NCBI GenBank assembly: GCA_049794535.1
Contig: JBARCX010000066.1
Location: 1-18,958 of the forward strand
DNA from: JBARCX01 sp049794535
GTDB lineage: Bacteria > Pseudomonadota > Gammaproteobacteria > Xanthomonadales > Rhodanobacteraceae
Length of the DNA stretch: 18,958 nt
Direction: 5' to 3'
Shown here: positions 15,662 to 18,958 of the stretch, one piece after another
Layout: the number at the start of each line of letters is the position of its first letter
How positions within the stretch are numbered: position 1 is the first letter of the stretch
Notes under the pieces: generated by a model
The model's input: only the letters and a program-made list of their open reading frames with translations
What the model was told of the DNA's origin: nothing
Database searches by the model: none
Program-made: the position numbers and the translations under genes

Positions 15662-16936
15662 TTATCGAGCAATCGCTACGCGTGCCGCGCTCTTGAAGCT
15701 GTCCGTACCGGAGATCACGATGCGGTCGCCTTCTTTGAGGCCCTGCAGAATCTCGACCTTGTCGATGCTGCTGGCACCCACGCGGATCGGTGTCTTGGTG
15801 GCGATGCCATCGTTCACGATATAGGCGTAGCTGCCGCCGGATTCGTCCACGAACGAGCCGCGCTGTACGGTGAGCACGTTGTCGCGGTGATCAAGCAGGA
15901 TACGTACCGACAAGCGCTGGTTCTGGCGCAGCTGTTTCGGCGTGGAGCCCTCAAAGCGCACCCGTGCCGCCACTTCGCCGTTAACCACTTCAGGCGAGAT
16001 CGCGCTGACCAGGCCCTTCCAGTTGTTGTCGTTGCCAGTGATCTCGCCGGACATACCGATGGCTAGATCACGTGCGAAACTTTCCGGCACCTTCACTTCC
16101 ACTTCCAGCGCGGACAGATCGATCACGCTGAGTAGCTGTGCGTCTTTAGCGACGGTGGCACGTTCGGCGATGAACAATTGGCCGACCTGACCATCCACCG
16201 GTGAACGCACGTTGAGGTTGTCCACCTGGCGCTGCAGATCCTGCACCACTAACAGCTGGTTCTCGTGTGCCAGCTTCTTGGACTGGATATTGAATTTGAG
16301 GCTGTCGCCATTCATGCCCAGATCGGACTTGGCATGCGCCAGGGCAATGCGCGCTTTTTCCAATGCGTCCTTGTTCTGGTCTACTTCAACGCCCGTGGCA
16401 GCACCGGCGGCGAAAGCCTTCTGCACACGAGTGAGATTGGTCTCCGCGCTCTTCTCGTCGATCTGCGCGTTGTCGAAGGCTTTCTGCAAATCGCTTTGCT
16501 TGGTACGGGCATCGACTTGCGCCTGCAGGTAATCGACCTGCATGGCATCGGCCTTGGATTGTTCCTGCGCCAACTTGTTGCGCAGTTCCGGGCTATCGAT
16601 AACGGCGAGGACTTGCTCCTTCTTCACTGTATCGCCAGCGTGCACCTGCATCGTCACGGCGCCACCGTAGGTGGCATAGAGCGTGGGGCTGTTCGCCGCC
16701 ACCACCTTGCCTTCGGCAGCGATGTCTCGCACGAACGGCCCACGCTCGACAGTAGCGAATGCCAGTCGAGATGCGCTGACCGAAGCATCGGCGGAGAACA
16801 GCCGCATGATGCTTGGTGCAACGAGCGCCAGTACGACCAGTGCGGCTATGCCACCACCGATCAGCATCCAGCGACGCTTAGGATTGGATTTGACCTCGAC
16901 CATGCGGTCTTGAGCGGAGGTATCGCGGATCATCAT
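15662..16936 (-). CDS. Periplasmic adaptor subunit, MacA/HlyD-type membrane fusion protein
   Basis: Adaptor of 424 aa that should link the inner-membrane permeases to the TolC-like channel. It has one N-terminal membrane anchor (about 22-44, after KSNPKRRW). A split lipoyl-type domain follows, its halves near 75-115 (GGAVTMQVHAGDTVKKEQVL) and 240-270 (VRSPVDGQVGQLFIAERATV). Between them is an Ala/Gln/Lys-rich coiled-coil hairpin (about 117-235), then beta-barrel and membrane-proximal domains to the end (GLKEGDRIVISGTDSFK). I start at ATG 16936; the adjacent ATG 16933 has a better distance (7 bases) from AGGGA and is an equal alternative. The frame is open to a TTG at 17008, but that lies upstream of the sigma-54 promoter at 16978-16994 and cannot be in its transcript. 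It is probably the first gene of the export operon. Confidence 0.93.
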   Translation of the reverse strand: MMIRDTSAQDRMVEVKSNPKRRWMLIGGGIAALVVLALVAPSIMRLFSADASVSASRLAFATVERGPFVRDIAAEGKVVAANSPTLYATYGGAVTMQVHAGDTVKKEQVLAVIDSPELRNKLAQEQSKADAMQVDYLQAQVDARTKQSDLQKAFDNAQIDEKSAETNLTRVQKAFAAGAATGVEVDQNKDALEKARIALAHAKSDLGMNGDSLKFNIQSKKLAHENQLLVVQDLQRQVDNLNVRSPVDGQVGQLFIAERATVAKDAQLLSVIDLSALEVEVKVPESFARDLAIGMSGEITGNDNNWKGLVSAISPEVVNGEVAARVRFEGSTPKQLRQNQRLSVRILLDHRDNVLTVQRGSFVDESGGSYAYIVNDGIATKTPIRVGASSIDKVEILQGLKEGDRIVISGTDSFKSAARVAIAR

Positions 16937-16977
16937 GCAGTCCCTGGCCGCGGACAGTGCGGCCCCGAGATAGACAC

Positions 16978-16994
16978 TGCAATCCGTGTGCCAA
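16978..16994 (-). promoter_or_regulatory. Sigma-54 (RpoN) promoter of the export operon
   Basis: The minus strand reads TTGGCACACGGATTGCA. This matches the -24/-12 consensus TTGGCACG-N4-TTGCW at every position but one, with the invariant GG (16992-16991) and GC (16980-16979) exactly 10 bases apart. Transcription would begin about 12 bases downstream, near 16967, giving a leader of about 30 bases before the adaptor ATG at 16936. Spacing, strand and position agree, so this is a strong call for a short motif. Activation would require an ATP-dependent enhancer-binding protein. Confidence 0.85.
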
Positions 16995-17004
16995 CGATAA
17001 AATC

Positions 17005-17019
17005 GCAAAAAATTTTTGC
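17005..17019. promoter_or_regulatory. A/T-tract palindrome upstream of the sigma-54 promoter
   Basis: GCAAAAAATTTTTGC is a perfect 7+1+7 inverted repeat lying 11 bases upstream of the -24 element. A-tracts of this sort are intrinsically curved and often flank IHF sites. It may help bend the DNA between activator sites and promoter (inference). It could also bind a separate factor. Confidence 0.4.
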
Positions 17020-17020
17020 T

Positions 17021-17038
17021 TATTCAATAGCTTGAATA
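17021..17038. promoter_or_regulatory. IHF-like palindromic site
   Basis: TATTCAA-TAGC-TTGAATA is a perfect 7+4+7 inverted repeat. Within it ATTCAA-N4-TTG fits the IHF consensus WATCAA-N4-TTR with one mismatch, on both strands. It lies between the TGTCCG repeats and the sigma-54 promoter, where IHF commonly bends DNA to bring activators to RpoN polymerase. The perfect symmetry leaves open that it is instead the operator of a dimeric repressor. Confidence 0.5.
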
Positions 17039-17060
17039 GACGACCGGCAATTATCCAAGC

Positions 17061-17104
17061 GTCCGCGGACACTTTCACGGACAGGCGGACAAACAGCGCG
17101 GACA
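17061..17104 (-). promoter_or_regulatory. Cluster of TGTCCG repeats, probable enhancer (UAS) for a sigma-54 activator
   Basis: On the minus strand TGTCCG occurs four times in 39 bases, starting at 17104, 17091, 17083 and 17071. The copies read GTGTCCGCGC, TTGTCCGCCT, CTGTCCGTGA and GTGTCCGCGG. First to third and second to fourth are 21 and 20 bases apart, about two helical turns. The last copy is part of a perfect palindrome GTCCGCGGAC (17061-17070). The cluster lies about 100-140 bases upstream of the predicted start site, a typical distance for enhancer-binding protein sites. The cognate activator is not in the window. Confidence 0.65.
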
Positions 17105-17291
17105 CGGTGATAGCTTCATCTGAGTTTCTAGCACATCGCATTTTTATGGCGTAGGATCATGCGGTACGCGTGTAATTTTGCGGCGCCGCTGAAGGGGAAT
17201 GACACGTTACGCAAACAGCCGATCAAGTGGCAGGCAGCTGTGTGTCTGTAGGCCAGGTGCAAAGGAGCGGGACAAGTTCGCGTAAGCAAAC

Positions 17292-17297
17292 AGGGGA
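17292..17297 (+). promoter_or_regulatory. Ribosome binding site of the RHS gene
   Basis: AGGGGA lies 6 bases upstream of ATG 17304 and supports that start. The region 17105-17291 on the plus strand contains no -35/-10 pair that I find convincing. It holds a 10-bp GC palindrome GCGGCGCCGC at 17180-17189 of unknown role. Confidence 0.6.
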
Positions 17298-17303
17298 ATT
17301 CGC

Positions 17304-18958
17304 ATGTTGCGTTATTTGGTTGCCTTCGTCATTGGAATGACACTGTTCCAAGTGGCCGCGCCAGCTCGGGCCGCATCCCAAGTATGTTGGGGAGTGGGTG
17401 GTGATAAAGGTGGCGTTGATGCCCAAACAGGAGTCGTGCATGTCAATCACGATGTAACGTGCTTCACTTCTGGAGACACCCCCAATAGTGGCGGTGGTGG
17501 CAATGCATTTGGCGGCTCCTCTGGTGGCCCTTCTGGCGGTGGCGGATTACAGACATCGACCAACACCACGACGACGTCTGAAAAGAAGAATTCTAAAGCG
17601 CCACCTTGTCTTAGGGTTGGTGACCCAATTGATCCCGCATCAGGCACCAAAGTCGATGCAGTCACTGATTTCGCCATGCCAGGCGAAATGGGTCTTAGCT
17701 TTAGCCGATATTATGTTTCGAGAAATGGTCATGGCCAGACCCCGGGCGGCGGGGGCTGGAGTGACAATCTCGACTATGAGATTTACGCCGAGTGCGTATA
17801 TCAATTTTCCAATCCGGCTAGTTGCACAACGGCTATTTTCATCCGCCCGGATGGATCACAGATTGCATTCAAGCAATACGCAACAGCTACAACCGGCGCA
17901 AGTCTTACCGGCCCCTTTAATGAAGTGGGCGGCGGTGGCTTAGCCACTTTGCGCTACACCAGCAACGGTGCTGGCGTGCCAGGCACTTATGCGTTGGTCG
18001 ATGAAGACTCGACTGTGTATACCTGGACTGAAAATGCGGGAGCCTTCTCTGGCAACAACGGCGTACTTGCGTCCATAAAAAATGCATCCGGTATCGGCTG
18101 GACGCTCTCATACCCGAGTGCAGGTGTCACCGTTGTAACCCATACGTCTGGTCAGGCAATGCGTTTGACGAAGTCCACGGTATCAACCCCCAACGGAAAC
18201 GTAGCAGCATTGACGGTGACTGATCCAGCAGGCAGCAACTACGCGTATCAATCCAAGGCCGGCTCTACTGTCTCGTGGAGCCAGGTCCCGCAAGTCCTGA
18301 GCTCAGTCATGCTTCCCGGATCGAATCCGACCATCATCAATTACAACTATACGGTGTTCGATCCTAATTCGGGCCACCCTTTTCCCATTGGGCTTACTGA
18401 GGTCGATTACAACGGCAACGCCCATGATTTGACCACATACGACACTAATGGCAACGCCCTTACGACAAGCATGGCTGATGGCACTCAAAAGACGTCCATT
18501 AAATACGACGCCAACGCTACAGGCTCGGTCGTAACCATTACAAATGCGCTTGGGCACGTATCGACTTATCAATACAACGTAAATGCCGAACCGATTTCTA
18601 TAGCGGGACAAGCATCCGCGCACTGTGCAGCGTCATTAGCTCGAATGAGCTACGACGCAAATGGCAACATGCAGTCGATCGCAGACAATAACGGCAATAC
18701 GACGAACTATACTTACTCCGCTACGGGTCAACTTCAGCAAAAAGTGGAAGCGGCCGGCACGAACCTTGCGCGCACGATCAACTACGTGTGGGATACCACA
18801 CCCGGTACGGATCGCATCCTGTCTGTAACTATCGTTGGATGGTCAAAAACGGCCTATACCTATAACGCTCAGAATCGCCTAGCCTCCGTGGCGATTACCA
18901 ATCTTTCAAGCAGCGGCACACCGGGTCAGACCCTCACTGAGACTTATCAGTACTCCCT
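17304..18958 (+). CDS. Secreted RHS/YD-repeat protein, 3' end beyond the window
   Basis: The frame is open from ATG 17304 to the right edge (551 codons visible, no stop). A Sec signal peptide covers residues 1-23 (MLRYLVAFVIGMTLFQ then APARA), followed by a short Cys-containing segment (C28, C53) and a low-complexity Gly/Ser/Asn/Thr linker (about 60-97). Residues 106-140 (GDPIDPASGTKVDAVTDFAM, then LSFSRYYVSR) match the DUF6531-type opening of RHS proteins. YD-type repeats follow: YDTNGN (379-384), YDAN (401-404), YDANGNMQSIADNNGNTTNY (450-469), YTYNAQNRLASV (518-529). No PAAR domain is visible at the N-terminus. Family members form a beta-cocoon shell that often ends in a variable, sometimes toxic, C-terminal domain; that part is outside the window. 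It is transcribed divergently from the export operon. Confidence 0.88.
   Translation, partial: MLRYLVAFVIGMTLFQVAAPARAASQVCWGVGGDKGGVDAQTGVVHVNHDVTCFTSGDTPNSGGGGNAFGGSSGGPSGGGGLQTSTNTTTTSEKKNSKAPPCLRVGDPIDPASGTKVDAVTDFAMPGEMGLSFSRYYVSRNGHGQTPGGGGWSDNLDYEIYAECVYQFSNPASCTTAIFIRPDGSQIAFKQYATATTGASLTGPFNEVGGGGLATLRYTSNGAGVPGTYALVDEDSTVYTWTENAGAFSGNNGVLASIKNASGIGWTLSYPSAGVTVVTHTSGQAMRLTKSTVSTPNGNVAALTVTDPAGSNYAYQSKAGSTVSWSQVPQVLSSVMLPGSNPTIINYNYTVFDPNSGHPFPIGLTEVDYNGNAHDLTTYDTNGNALTTSMADGTQKTSIKYDANATGSVVTITNALGHVSTYQYNVNAEPISIAGQASAHCAASLARMSYDANGNMQSIADNNGNTTNYTYSATGQLQQKVEAAGTNLARTINYVWDTTPGTDRILSVTIVGWSKTAYTYNAQNRLASVAITNLSSSGTPGQTLTETYQYS

Larger units (their letters stand above)
16937..17303. 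other. Divergent intergenic region between export operon and RHS gene
   Basis: A 367-bp gene-free stretch. Its left half holds the adaptor leader, the sigma-54 promoter, two palindromes and the TGTCCG cluster, all oriented towards the adaptor gene. A fifth TGTCCGCGG copy lies inside the predicted adaptor leader (minus strand from 16956). The right half (about 17105-17303) shows only the RHS ribosome binding site and one short GC palindrome; I see no tRNA, small RNA or attachment-site signature. Confidence 0.7.

Noticed and set aside
16937..17008. N-terminal extension of the adaptor to a TTG start at 17008
   Set aside because: It starts upstream of the sigma-54 promoter, has no ribosome binding site, and adds residues unlike any adaptor N-terminus; ATG 16936/16933 with AGGGA is better.
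17105..17303. Sigma-70 or sigma-54 promoter for the RHS gene
   Set aside because: Candidates such as TAGGAT at 17152-17157 lack a matching -35, and no GG-N10-GC element fits the sigma-54 consensus on the plus strand.

Overview
The window looks like a Gram-negative gammaproteobacterium, most likely Xanthomonadales (a Dyella, Rhodanobacter or Luteibacter type). The grounds are moderately high GC, an outer-membrane TolC-family exporter, and intergenic CCCTCTCCC...GGGAGAGGG repeats of the kind common in that order. The taxonomic call is an inference; no rRNA or other marker gene is present.

Layout. Positions 4-16936 hold one long minus-strand gene cluster, transcribed right to left. It begins with a periplasmic adaptor of the MacA/HlyD type (15662-16936), a stand-alone MacB/LolD-type ABC ATPase (14747-15472) and a TolC-family outer membrane factor (13343-14686). 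Ten FtsX/MacB-type permease genes follow, arranged as five tandem two-gene modules. Each module encodes an A subunit (435-441 aa, N-terminus M-x-x-YY-x-x-L/E) followed 7-14 bp later by a B subunit (404-418 aa, N-terminus I-x-PIL-x-x-x-R). Modules are numbered here in transcription order: I (11952-13265 / 10707-11939), II (9335-10651 / 8104-9324), III (6710-8026 / 5443-6699), IV (3948-5273 / 2719-3933) and V (1244-2551 / 4-1236). Modules I-III form one sequence subgroup and IV-V another. All ten permeases are intact.

Control. The 367-bp divergent gap 16937-17303 carries a near-consensus sigma-54 promoter (16978-16994) in front of the adaptor gene. Upstream of it lie an IHF-like palindrome (17021-17038) and a cluster of four TGTCCG repeats (17061-17104), placed where an enhancer-binding protein would act. 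This points to activator- and RpoN-dependent control of the export operon. No regulator gene is in the window.

On the plus strand, a secreted RHS/YD-repeat protein starts at 17304 and runs off the right edge.

How it fits together (inference). The adaptor, ATPase and TolC-like protein could form a MacAB-TolC-like tripartite exporter. The permease would be an A/B heterodimer rather than a MacB homodimer, and five alternative heterodimers could share one ATPase, one adaptor and one outer membrane channel. The A subunits all have a cysteine pair bracketing a highly variable periplasmic loop, which suggests that the modules differ in what they recognise.
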